Origin: Akebia trifoliata | Lineage: Eukaryota; Streptophyta; Magnoliopsida; Ranunculales; Lardizabalaceae | DNA: 64,000 bases | NCBI GenBank assembly: GCA_017979445.1 | Contig: CM030705.1 | Location: 10,702,679-10,766,678, forward strand | Direction: 5' to 3' | Shown here: positions 48,601 to 58,986 of the stretch, piece after piece | Layout: the number at the start of each line of letters is the position of its first letter | Position numbering within the stretch: the stretch's first letter is position 1 | Translations under genes and position numbers: made by a program | Notes under the pieces: generated by a model | The model's database searches: none | What the model was told of the DNA's origin: nothing | Seen by the model: the letters and a program-made list of their open reading frames with translations, nothing else

Positions 48601-51600
48601 TCAGTTGTTTGTTGGCATCCCTACTTCCATATAAATAAGAGAGTAGTTTGTTGATTTGGTAGTAAATTTTGTATAAATTTGGGGATTCATCATTCGTGAA
48701 TTCTATGAAGAATTAGGAGCAATTATGGTTGCTTGATTTATAACTCTTAGTAGAAAAAGGGAAATTGTGACGCTTGAAGGGCATTTAAGAAAAAGAAATA
48801 TGCTTTTAATATTATTTTTTGCATGTTTGTTGAGACCAATGAGGGTTATTAGTTGCTTGGAAGTTTTCTGAATTTACCCAAAACGCCTGTTTGTGGTGGC
48901 AAGGCGTATCTGCAAGGATTAGTCCCATTTTGAAAGGGGGTAGGGACACCTTGTCGCATATAAAAAAAAACAAATGGATTTGATGTCTTTGTTGTGTTAC
49001 TTATTTTGGTGAATTAATTACTGATTTTGGGGACTTAATTACATGCGATTTGCTCATATACCTTGCTTTATACAACATTAACTGGATTCATTTCATATCT
49101 TCTGAATATGCACCTTCCTATTATTGGATGTCCAAGAGTCATGACTAATATTTTAAAAAATCAAATTGGGGAGTTTATGCTACAAACGAAGTTTGAGAAT
49201 TTGAAAATGAACCCTTCACTCGAGGGATTAACGATTATCAATAAGAATTAATGCTAGAATTTATTGCTAATGGAGGGTTTATATTTGTTGTGGGAGGAAA
49301 AATTTACCCAAATGTCACGTGCAGCCTTGAGATATGCTTCATGCATGCTCAACCACTTTAGCTCTTGGTATGGTCGACTCGATCGCATTTCACTCATAGA
49401 TCAGCCAGCTAAACTCCTAGGTCAAACTCCTAGGTCATCCACTCCAAAATAAGTAATAAACAAATGAGGTAATATAAATTATCAAGCTTTAACTGGGGAG
49501 TAAGGCAAGGACCACAATTCAGAAATGGCAATAAAGGGAATTAATTAAATTTGGTGCACAAGGAAAATACTGGAGAGATATTGGCTGAAATAATTGACAT
49601 TTAACTACAAGTAATGAACCTTTGGAATTAAAGGGTGGAGAGGTCTTCAGAGAACATGGTAAATATGGAGCTACTCTCCTTAAGAAAGGAGAGTAGTGGG
49701 GGTGGGAGAGGAGAAACGGAGATGGAAAAGGGTGGACGAGAAAATATGAGGATCTCTATCATAGTCCTGAAAGAGAGGTTTGAGCGGCCGTGATATGTGA
49801 AGAAATGCTTGTAATGATTTGAGAATAGTGAATTGGCTCTCTCTATAATCTAGAGATGTGATTACCAATTTAGGACAACGAACCTCGTCAACAAATTATG
49901 TGCTCCCTAGCTCTTTTCTTGATTTTCTTATCCTTTTTTCTCGATATTTTTGTATCTAGCTCCCTTTTCCAAAAGTAATTCTTTTGTGGATAAGTTTGCA
50001 TTATTGGTGCATTCTGCATCTGTGGTTCGAATTGTTGGGGAAGAATCTCGAGGAAGTGATGGAATATACAAAATTTTCTCCCACAAGGTTTTCAAACTTT
50101 GCTGCGGGATTTAGAAGTTGATTGTGTTACCAATGCCATCCCCTCATTGATTCTCAAATCAAAAAACTTTAGAGGTGATTTTATTAACCAAAAATCATAT
50201 CATTTGGCCTTTTTAGATTCCACCTGGTGTCTGGTTTGATTGCTCTTTCAATTATCGATGACATCTATTGCTACAGGTATTCATGCTGCTTTTTGCAACT
50301 CATAATATGCTAATATTTTCTACAGACATCACACTGGTCTATCACTCTTTCTGTTCATTGACCTCAAATCTTAGTGGCAAGAACTTTTACTTAATATGCT
50401 ACTTGCTTCCTAAATATCAATTCGAAGCTCGTTTGGAACAGTTGTCCTACTTCCTGCAACTAAACCTCAAACTCTTTATTTATTTATTTTTCAAATTTTA
50501 TTTTAGCCATAGTCTCTCACTCTCTTGCATTCTTTTGTTAAGTTGTATTATATTGTTGTTGATCTTCTGGAGTGTACAAATCTTCTCGCTATCTCTATTT
50601 GTTTCAGAATATATATAGTTGGGAAAGGTTGACACCTTCTTTGACACACTAAATGAAAGATAGTTATGAGGTTCATATGGAGATGATTCCAAAGCTGATA
50701 TGTGGTGATAATGATTTCCTTGGATGTCTCCATTTCATTGCTAACTTGAACTCCACGTTTGATATGGTAGGAGCTTCAGAAAGGACTTATATTTTGTGAG
50801 TATGGATTCCAAGGAAAGGACACCATTTTTCATCAAACACAAATCTCTGACTCGTCTTATGTGGGCTGCACAATCATTTGTCGAAAAATTTGTCAACCCA
50901 TCCCAACCCTAATTTAAATACTGAGCAAAAGGATTTAAAAGACAGTTCTTTTCCATCCAAAGGGACTATTTATAGTTCGGTTCATTGGTTCCACCCTTTC
51001 TTTTACTTGGCTTTGTGTGTATGTATCTTCTGTGTTTTGTTTGATCTATATGGCTTAGACCACATAAGACAAGGATTAACCTTGTACTTAATTTTATTAT
51101 TAGATAGAAATGAAAACCATTTCTACATGTTTATGTATAACTTTTCCAACCCGAAATTTTTGGGATAGGGGTTTGATGTTGATGATGGTGAATGATTTTC
51201 ATTCAATTCTTTCAGTTGTTTCCTGTGTGAACTGTTCGAATCTTTTCTTCCCTTGGAATGATTTTTTTTTTTTTTAATGTTCACAGGAGACTAACTTTAG
51301 AGAATGGAAGCTAGTGGTGCAAGAAGTTGTGCGATTTGTGAAAGCGGATGCAGCTTTTATGCATATGAGGCCTTTGCGGTATTGTACTATGTTTGATTCT
51401 CATCCAGCCTCAATTCCATATGTGGCTCGTTTCCATGCACGGAAGCTTCTAAAGTTGCATGATGCATTGCTGACAAGTTATCATCGTAATGAGGTAACCT
51501 GTTTACACGTACATAGCTATACTGAAAGGTCGTGTTGCTTGAATCAATATGATACTTAATTCTGCGGAATTTCAAAACTATCTTGCTGACATACTCTTAT

Positions 51601-53905
51601 ATTCTCCGTTTTCAGGTCAAGTTCACTGAATTTACCCTGGACACTTTCAGGATGTTGCAATGTTTGGAGTGGGAGCCTAGTGGATCCTTCTTCCAGATGC
51701 GTACAACAGAATCAGGTGATAATGGTGCTTTAAATGATCAGACTGAAGCCTCTGGAGTTATTGATATAAACCTTGCTGAGGATATGAGTGATCCAACTCT
51801 GCCTCCAAATCCAAGGAAGGCCATTCTCTATCGTCCATCTGTCGCACATTTGATCTCAGTATGTGTTTAATCCAATTCTATTTTCTTAAGGGGGTTCGCA
51901 TATTTTCTTCTAGTTCATTTTCTATTCATTGTTTTATAATCCTACTGTTAGAAATATGCGCACACGGGGTGTATCAAGGGAGGGGAGTGGGTATAGAATA
52001 TTTAGATTGAAGTCACAATATGGTAAGGTGGAAAAGGGTACACATCCATATCGGTTGACCTTCGCAACAGCGGAATGGGCCCTCACTTGCACTTTTGATG
52101 TCAGAAAAATTCTTGCTTTACTTCAAGATCAATGACAGCAGACAGGAGAGTCGAAGATTTTCCAACAAAAACAGAAGCTAAAGTTGAATCTTTTATAAAT
52201 TTTGGAACTACTATAAATTGATTGTAGATGAAACTTGTAATCCAGCCACTATAGAAATCAATTATAGATTTTTTGTGATCTATTGGTAGACATTTTAAAT
52301 TAATAATAACTAAAATATGTTCAATTAAAAAATATAAAATATATAAATTAAAAAAAAAAAAAATGTACAAAATCCCTAGTGCATCAAATGCATCGATAAA
52401 CAATGTATTTATTATATGCATGTTGATTCATTCATATTTTAATTAGTTGAAAATATTAGTTTTATATTAACTAGAACTATTCATAAACATTTACCAATAT
52501 GTGTGAACTTAGTAGTTAATAGTCTGTATAGCACAATATGTTCAAAAACCATGTGTGATTATAGATGAAGTCTTGTAGAGGTTCTTGAAATACCAAACTA
52601 AAGAAGACGATGAGGGGGTTAGAATGGTGGTTGAGGTAGGTGGTAGCTCATTAAAGTGTTGGTTTATTGAAGAAACATAAGTCTATGTAGTTATATGACA
52701 TCTGGCATTTTGGTCTATGTACTTAAGTAACATGATTATGAACATTTTCATTTATAGTTATAGCTATTTTTGGTTGTTGGGCCCATAGGTTCCTGAGCCA
52801 GCCTGAGTATAACAGAACAACAATGGTGTTACTTTTCTTCCTTTATATGGTAGTTTATTATAGTTTGATGGTTTATTTGTCTATTTTCATCCTTTTAAGT
52901 TTCAACTGAATATTCCCTAATACTTTCATCATTTGGCTTTTATCATTTCCCTGAAATATGTATTAGTTTCATACTGGGTCAAAATTACATTTTTCTGGAG
53001 TTCAAAGTATACATTTATATCGAAATGTAAAACTCGGTTGTCTTAATAAGTAATGACTGGAGGATAGAACAAACCAGCCCTCTTTTAAAATCACCCTTTT
53101 ATAGAAAGTTATCAACATAAAATGCGACAATTCTGAATATGTCAAGATATGTATAAATATTTTTTTTTTCCCATTCTAATACACATCCTCCATGTTGTTT
53201 AAGGTTCTTAGTTCTGTATCATGCTGGATGTAATCGCAAATGATACAAAGTTACATGTTGTATTGGCAGGTTATTGCTACAATTTGTGAGGAGCTCCCTC
53301 CAGATAGCATTTTGTTAATTTATATATCAGCATCAGGTTCATCTTGCTTCTTTATTCTCTAGTTTGATACCTTCCCAAGATTTTTTCTACTATTCATGAT
53401 TAGTGACTCCAATGCTCATCTCTGCAGGAAAGCCTGGTAGAAATAGTACTTCTCAGATGGAGATTTCTGGAGCTTCAAGGAACTCTTCAAACTTGAAAGT
53501 TGTTTCCCAGACATGCCATGCATGTGACAGTTCACAGGCTGCAGCTTCTATTTACGATAAGGGAAATTCAAATGACTGTGTCGGGAATCATCTATGGTTG
53601 GGTCCTAAGGGACTTGGAGGTACATTACACTTTTTGAGTTCTTGACAGCACTAATTACTTTTACTCAATGCAGGACTCCTTGCCCTGAAACTTGAATTGC
53701 TAATAACTATCCTAAAATGTCATTGAATTTTTTATTTTATTGCTATTTCTACTCACTGTCCATATATTCTCACTTCTACCCAGTCTTACAAGACAGCTTG
53801 TGATTTCAGGTTCAAACATCCTTTATCCTGGTGACATAATTCCATTTACCCGAAGACCACTTTTCTTGATAATTGATAGTGACAATAGCCATGCATTCAA
53901 GGCAG
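45681..53905 (+). CDS. SCAI: SCAI (DUF3550/UPF0682) homologue, 5' six exons, runs off the window
   Basis: Visible coding exons: 45681-46175, 51287-51493, 51616-51858, 53270-53336, 53428-53619, 53810-53905. Junctions are GT-AG and phases agree; the sum is 1300 nt (433 codons plus one base). Blocks such as KFVRVRDVPLYGR, RFLLESYVFYEAI, YKELRFYARFLIVALVLNR, LRYCTMFDSHPASIPYVARF, LEWEPSGSFFQ and YRPSVAHLIS are the conserved core of the SCAI family; ICEELPPDSILLIYISASG and PFTRRPLFLIIDSD follow. Animal SCAI is nuclear, restrains MRTF/SRF transcription and acts in DNA break repair; the plant role is unknown. Plant members have roughly 600 residues, so the last third is missing. I looked for it between 53906 and 64000 and found only transposons. 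Intron 6 is therefore over 10 kb. The donor of exon 4 (GTTCAT) is weak, and exon 6 could end a few bases earlier. Confidence 0.92.
46275..46590. repeat. Intronic duplication in SCAI intron 1, second copy at about 48650-49070
   Basis: The order TTGATTTGGTAGTAAATTTTG, GGGATTC...GTGAAT, CTTGTTTGTTGA, ATTGCCTGG, CTTTGTTGTGTTGAGTTACTT and TTTGGTGAATTAACTACTG is seen here. It recurs with substitutions and gaps at 48650-49070 (TTGATTTGGTAGTAAATTTTG, GTTACTTATTTTGGTGAATTA, GATTTGCTCATA). It is a direct duplication about 2.4 kb apart within one intron. Confidence 0.6.
46689..47072. mobile_element. TIR MITE (GAGCATCTCCAACC ends), 384 bp
   Basis: The perfect inverted ends GAGCATCTCCAACC and GGTTGGAGATGCTC are a very common plant MITE terminus. 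The TSD is not clear (TTA on the left, ATA on the right). A G run of about 18 lies at 46990-47007. In SCAI intron 1. Confidence 0.65.
47598..47988. mobile_element. Tourist-like (PIF/Harbinger) MITE, 391 bp, TTA TSD
   Basis: The ends GGGTTTGTTTGATTACATGG and the complement of GGATGTGTTTGATTACCCAT lie between TTA duplications (47595-47597 and 47989-47991). The inverted similarity continues through GGAAAATGAAAT / ATTTCATTTTCC-type sequence. The middle has GA- and G-rich runs. In SCAI intron 1. Confidence 0.65.
48874..48977 (+). mobile_element. Short SINE-like insertion in the second copy of the intronic duplication
   Basis: Compared with the copy at 46275-46590, about 105 bp are extra here, ending in a poly-A run (TATAAAAAAAAAC). 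It includes TGTGGTGGCAAGGCGTATC and AAGGATTAGTCCC, the latter resembling the 3' region of the Au-like SINEs in this window. Confidence 0.4.
49071..51286. other. Remainder of SCAI intron 1
   Basis: No element or coding region that I can support. Open frames such as the one at 50268-50618 consist of low-complexity leucine and serine codons and match nothing. Confidence 0.5.
51859..53269 (+). other. SCAI intron 3
   Basis: 1.4 kb. Around 51945-52135 there is a stretch of higher GC (GTTAGAAATATGCGCACACGG, CAACAGCGGAATGGGCCC) that may be an LTR fragment; the rest is AT-rich and featureless. Confidence 0.45.
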
Positions 53906-54149
53906 GTTTGTCAAAACTTGTTTCTGACTTGCTATTATCTACTCATTAAAAAAACTATTCTGTCTTGCTTTTAATATTTAGTGTAGTTTTTAAGGTAAAT
54001 ACAAATGGAATGATGCCTTAGTTCCCATGAGTCTTGACTACGCCCATCTATTTGAGTGCTTAGTGATTTATTGCTTGAAAAATGTATTTGAAAAAAAACT
54101 TGTCATTTGAAGGTTTTTGCTTGCTAAGTTGGTAAAATTTGAGTATTTA

Positions 54150-55235
54150 ATGCAGAAGCATCTCCATGCTAGGCGGGGTAGCCCACGAGAAAGGTGTCCA
54201 CTTAGCGGGATAGCTTGACTGGCTACTCTGGGTTTTGAGATAAAGGAATTAATCTAATGTTCCTCATCACTTGCGACTTTTGTGGAGTATTGATAGTGTC
54301 CTACATCAAATTGGTATCAAAGCAAGTCATTTGTTCAAGTCTCCTCCTCAGTGTGGGTGAATTATGCGGAAGCATCTCCATGCTAGGCTGGGTAGCTCAC
54401 AAGGTGGGGCCCGTTGGTGGGGTGGCTCATGAGGTGGGACTTATGATGCCCTGACTAACGTAGCGGAAGCGTGTGAATCAATAGATTCGAAATAAATTGA
54501 AAGATTGTGTTCAATGGAACACACAAAACCAGCTTGAATCAATAGATTAAGCTTGGAAGAGAAGGAAAAACTAGAAAAATAATTGAAACAAGAGAATAGC
54601 TAAATTCAAAATTTATTGAATGAATTGTTATTTATTGATTGTTAAATTTCGTTTTTGAAGCTCCTTATTTAGATAACTTCATCATAACAACTTAGAAACC
54701 TTCTATAATACTATCTTTCTAAACTTATTATAACTCATTTTGGACACTTAAAAAACATTTCTAATTATAACCTAAAGAATAAAAACTAATTTAGAACGAA
54801 ATAGAAACCTAAAAACAAATTAGAGACTAAAAAATTGAAAACTAGACAAAATAGAAATTTCCTAAAGTTGAAATAGAAACTAACTAAACAACTTCTGTAT
54901 TGCTTAAAATTGAAATAGATTAAACACATAGGACAGAAATCAAAATTGAGTTGAGTATAGACTCAACTTGGTCAACCCGAACCACGTGGGTCAAACCCGA
55001 GTTGACTAGGTTTGACTAAGTCAACTCAGTATGAAAATTCTGGTCTTCCTCATGTTGATATCCTAGTCCTACATCACCGGCTCACAAGGTGGGGCCCACT
55101 AAAAGGGAGGGCTTGACTGGGTACTCTAGGCTATGAGATTAATGAATTATTCTCACACTCCTCATCTGTCATGGCTTTCATGGAGTATTGGTTAATGTTC
55201 AATATTAGTAACCCACTTGGCTACCCAACAACATA
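54150..55235. repeat. Degenerate repeated segments, possible LTR remnants
   Basis: GAAGCATCTCCATGCTAGGC with GGGTAGC occurs at about 54160 and again at about 54370. A related phrase, GGCTCACAAGGTGGGGCCCAC with ACTCTAGGCTATGAGATTAAT, occurs at about 55078. TTGGTATCAAAGC at 54312 resembles a primer-binding site. The roughly 620 bp between the last two look like a later insertion. I cannot delimit a full element. Confidence 0.35.
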
Positions 55236-55834
55236 TAATTGTAAACCTAGTCTCACCTACTAATCACTAGTCCACTCGTCTACCCACAAAAAAAAAAAAT
55301 CACTTTATGAAGTGTTTTTTTTTTTTTTTTTTGTAGGCAAGCAATGATGCAAGCAATTGAACTCAGGTTTTTGGTAGTACCACTCAAAGACTTTACCAAG
55401 TTACCAAGATGGAACCTTCACTCTTTGGAAAATCATTAACTTGATATGGAGTTGAACAATCTGTTTTCTCTATTTATCGTTCACTCTATTTGTTAGATAG
55501 CTTTCAAGAACTTGTGAGATACACACACACACACACACACACACTCCATATGTTGCATGATTATAATAAGTTGTACTACGATATATATCCATAATTGTAG
55601 TAAGATGTACTGCGATATATACATTATATGGTACATGATTCTAATAAGGTGTACTACGATACACAAAATCATGTTTTTATAGTAGGTCATCTAACGACTT
55701 ATGCTCTACTGATCATTACCTTTGGTATATTGCGTCGTGTCTACGGACCTAAGTTCTCTACCGTTACAATCTCTTTCTAGTCCAATATTCTCACTCTTCT
55801 TACAAATCCATTCTCATCTAATCTGAAGGGGTTG

Positions 55835-56020
55835 GTGGCCAAATAGGGGTTGGTGAGATGGCCAAGGACCACACCTCAGGAAGAGGAGGTCCTGAGTTCA
55901 ATTCCCCCCTTCATTGGCACTCCTTAGGATTTATCCTCGTACACTTGGTACGTGTGGAAGGGGTGACATATGTACCCCATGGGATTAGTCGGGTGCTTTA
56001 AGAGGCCTGGATACCGTTAT
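55835..56020 (+). mobile_element. Au-like SINE, plus strand
   Basis: GGGGTTGGTGAGATGGCCAAG (A-box region) is followed by GAGGTCCTGAGTTCAATTCCC (B box). The end is GGGATTAGTCGGGTGC and GGCCTGGATACCG, which matches my recollection of the Au SINE 3' region. An A run follows. In SCAI intron 6. Confidence 0.6.
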
Positions 56021-56160
56021 AAAAAAAATGTTTTCACCCTCATATAAACAAAAAAAAAATCTAAACGATTTTGACACTTCGCAAAACAACTTTGAGGTTG
56101 TGGGTTCAAGTCCAGCTTATCCATCATAAAAAAAATGTTTTCACCCTCATATAAACAAAA
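56019..56160 (+). mobile_element. Short tRNA-like SINE between 35-bp direct repeats
   Basis: The segment containing AATGTTTTCACCCTCATATA occurs as two perfect 35-bp copies (about 56019-56053 and 56126-56160). Between them is a short piece with GACACTTCGCAAAACAACTTTG and the B-box-like GGGTTCAAGTCC, the same family as 11430-11535. The direct repeats include the tail and the target duplication of this insertion into the end of the preceding SINE. Confidence 0.55.
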
Positions 56161-56249
56161 TTTAACTCCGTAAATACCTTTGACCAAGAGAACATGAATC
56201 CAATGATACTAAAGATGACTTCCTGAAGAGTTAACGCCCATCAAATACA

Positions 56250-57480
56250 CAACTATTCCTCTTCTTCCAAATGTCCTAATAAATAGCAAATGGGATCAAA
56301 CTCCATAAACTTCTTCCTCTGAATCTGCATGCCATGGTCTACCAACTTCGGAATAGGGATAGGCGATCTAGGAAAACACCAAAACACGTGAAATAGGGAC
56401 ATAAAATGAGACCATACTTTGTGAGTGAATTTACAATGGAAGAGCAAGTGATTAACAAATTCACTACTAACTTCACAAATAGCACAAAAATTCAGGCAAA
56501 GAATACCCTAGGCCATAATATTATCCAAAGTTAGGATTCTTTCGGAAACAATTGTCCAAATGAAAAAAAAAAAAAAAATCTTAGATGAGACCTTTGGGCC
56601 CCAAAGGAAGTCTTGAAACAAAATTTTCCAATTTCACTTCCACACTCCTTGGAATCGTAAGTAATGAAAAGAAGTAGACTGAGATGCTAGTACGTGTGCT
56701 TTTAATTAGTCTTTTTCCACCCTTAGCAAGGTATCTCAACTTCCAAGACCCTAAATGCCTTCCTATGCTCTTTAAGACTAGATCCCATATCTTTTTACTT
56801 TTGTAAGCTTCCTTCAAAGGTAAACCTAAGTTTGTGGCAGTAAATGACCCAACTTACTGTCCTAGGGAGTAAGGGGGACCTAACCAACAACTCCAGGTTT
56901 GGAATTGGAACAACACCAACCTTGAAGACCTTACACTTTTGAAGGTTAGTGGCCAACTTTGACACCGCCTCATAACAACATAGATGGCCACTAATGAACC
57001 TAATTTGATCAATGGACTCTCCTAGGAAGATCAACGTATTGTCTGGAAATTGGAGATGAGAAATCATTGGACCATCTAATCCATCACTAAACCAGAAAAA
57101 TCCCTACTAACCATTGTCCTTGCCATTAACCTTCCAATGACTCCGCCACTATGTTTAAGAGAAAAGGTATGAATCACCTCGACTGAGATCTCTAGAACTT
57201 TTGAAGGAATCAGTTGGATTGCGTTAACCAAGATGGAATAGGATGCTAAAGCCTCACACTTCCTTTTCCAGTTAATCTATTTCTAAGCAAAACACCTACC
57301 CAACAAACATCTCAAAAAATTCAAATTGACATGATTGTATATTTTCTCCAAATCAATTTTCTCCAAATCAATCTTAGAATCAACCTCTAGATCCCTCGAT
57401 CACACTCTTGAAACAATACTGGCATTTGTAATTAAAACTCCATCTAAAATTTGGTGCCACTTTAATCAAAGCACCTTCAT
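56250..57480 (-). pseudogene. LINE (L1-type) ORF2 remnant
   Basis: On the minus strand, from 57480 down: KILDGVLITNASIVSRV, then KIDLEKIYNHVNLNFLRCLL (the D..KAYD.V.W block), SFKSSRDLSRGDSYLFSL, ISHLQFPDNTLIFLGE (the FADDTLIF active-site block, here FPDN), and SWKLRYLAKGGKRLIKSTRTS. The zinc-type end LFHCKFTHKVWSHFMSLF follows. Stops, frame changes and a replaced catalytic aspartate show it is dead. In SCAI intron 6, antisense to the gene. Confidence 0.85.
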
Positions 57481-57648
57481 GTGGTCCGATCACAGATGGT
57501 ATGACAACCTTATTAGAAATAATGTAGTTTATTACAAGTTTTCTATCTATTTCTATGTAAGGGCATTTATGTTCATTCACACATTAGTTATTATAAACAT
57601 CTGTCAAGCTCTCATTATGAGACTTGACAATTACTCTTCATAATTCTT

Positions 57649-58608
57649 CTTGGTATTAGAGCCTCGTAAAGGACCCATTGACCTTTCTTTGGGATTTTTG
57701 TTCATCTTCGATTATTGGGGCCTTGAATCTTCTCCTTTTTTTTTTTTTTCCTCTTCTTCCCTTACCAACACCTTAGATCTTGAAGACCTAAAAACCTAGA
57801 GGTCTCCCTTTCGGGGGTTCTTTTTTTCTGATTCATAATCCCTTAATCGCCTATTGCGATAAGAATTGTTCTTGTTTTCACATGTTGCGATTTTCTGCGT
57901 TGTGTTTATACCCTATAATAAGGTTTTTTGCTTTTCGATAGACTTTTTTGTTCTATCCCTAGCCTGTGAGAGCACTTTGGTGTCTCTTCTAGGGTTCACT
58001 GATTTGTTTTGTGTCAGCGGTGGCCTGCACCAGTAGTTTATTTTGTTTGGTGGTCTACGACAATGTTGGTGGCTGCTTGGAGACCTACGACAACACCACA
58101 GACTTGTTGGGAGGTCTGTGATGGCTTGTGATAGTAATAAACTGTTGCTGGGTGACTTGCAACAGCAAGGGAGGCATCCTTGGTGACTTGCGACAACAAC
58201 ATGGTCATTTTTTACAGCAATAAACTGTTGTTTGACAGCAATAAACAGGTTTACACAACAACAGTGCTGGTGGCTGCTTGGATACCTATGACAACATCAC
58301 AGACCTATTGGGAGGCCTGCGGTGGCTTGTGATAGCAATAAACTGTTGTTGGGTGACCTGTGATAGCAGCAAGATCATTTTTAGTTGCCTGTGACTGGGC
58401 TGGTGGTTGATTGGGGAGCCTGCAACAACATCATAGCCTTGTTTGGTGATCTGCGACTCCAGATTTGTGGTTTCTTAGGGGCCTGCAATAGCAAAACAGT
58501 AGTGGTTTGCTGTGTGTTTGTGGACTAGGAGTTGTGCTGTTTGGGTTATGTGAAGGTCTGTGACAACAACAAACAACCCTGTGGAGGCTTGCGATAGCAG
58601 CAATAGTG
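57649..58608 (+). mobile_element. 5' part of an older plus-strand Copia-like element with a repeat-rich leader
   Basis: TTGGTATTAGAGCC at 57651-57664 matches the usual plant primer-binding site (complement of initiator Met-tRNA, TGGTATCAGAGCC) with one change, so an LTR should end just before it. From about 57990 the leader consists of diverged units such as GGTGACTTGCGACAACAAC and TGGGAGGTCTGTGATGGC. The same units resume at 63165, so the young Copia element 58614-63159 was inserted into this leader. The left LTR boundary is not defined. Confidence 0.6.
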
Positions 58609-58613
58609 ATGTA

Positions 58614-58975
58614 TGTAGGAAACAGAATTTATTGATAATTCTTTTTTATATCCATTACAAATGCCCTAATAGGGTATTTATAGACCAACTATCCTATTAC
58701 AAGAAGATTTTAGAAAACTATCCTATTGTAGAGGATTACAAGAATATTCTAGAAAACTCTACCAACTATCCTATTACAAGAATATTCTAGAATATCCTAT
58801 TATAGAGGATTACAAGAATATTCTAGAAAACTATACCAACTATCCTATTACAAGAATATTCTAAAAAACTGTCTTATTGTAGAAGGTTACAAGAATGTTC
58901 TAGAAAGTAAAAAATGATCAAGAATAATCAAGAAGAATATCCTATTTTTCTAAAATAAGTGTAGATTTTTCAGCA
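58614..58975 (-). repeat. 3' LTR of the young Copia element
   Basis: 362 bp. It contains four perfect GAAnnTTCnnGAA sites (58742-58754, 58780-58792, 58816-58828, 58893-58905), a fifth with the last half-site changed (58854-58866) and a sixth imperfect one near 58703. TATAAATA is at 58675-58682 and the polyadenylation-type AATAAA (sense) near 58631. Confidence 0.92.
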
Positions 58976-58986
58976 CTACCCCTCAA
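58976..58986 (-). other. Polypurine tract of the young Copia element
   Basis: Sense TTGAGGGGTAG immediately before the 3' LTR, the usual plus-strand primer site. Confidence 0.8.

Noticed and set aside
50268..50618. 116-codon hydrophobic open frame inside SCAI intron 1
   Set aside because: Low-complexity T-rich sequence gives Leu/Phe/Ser codons by chance; it has no start context or conserved motif and is spliced out in the gene model.
55520..55545. (AC)n tract as a special element
   Set aside because: Ordinary microsatellite with nothing around it.
57990..58600. Possible CRISPR-like or coding tandem array
   Set aside because: Units are unequal and diverged, there are no regular spacers, the genome is a plant, and stops occur in all frames.
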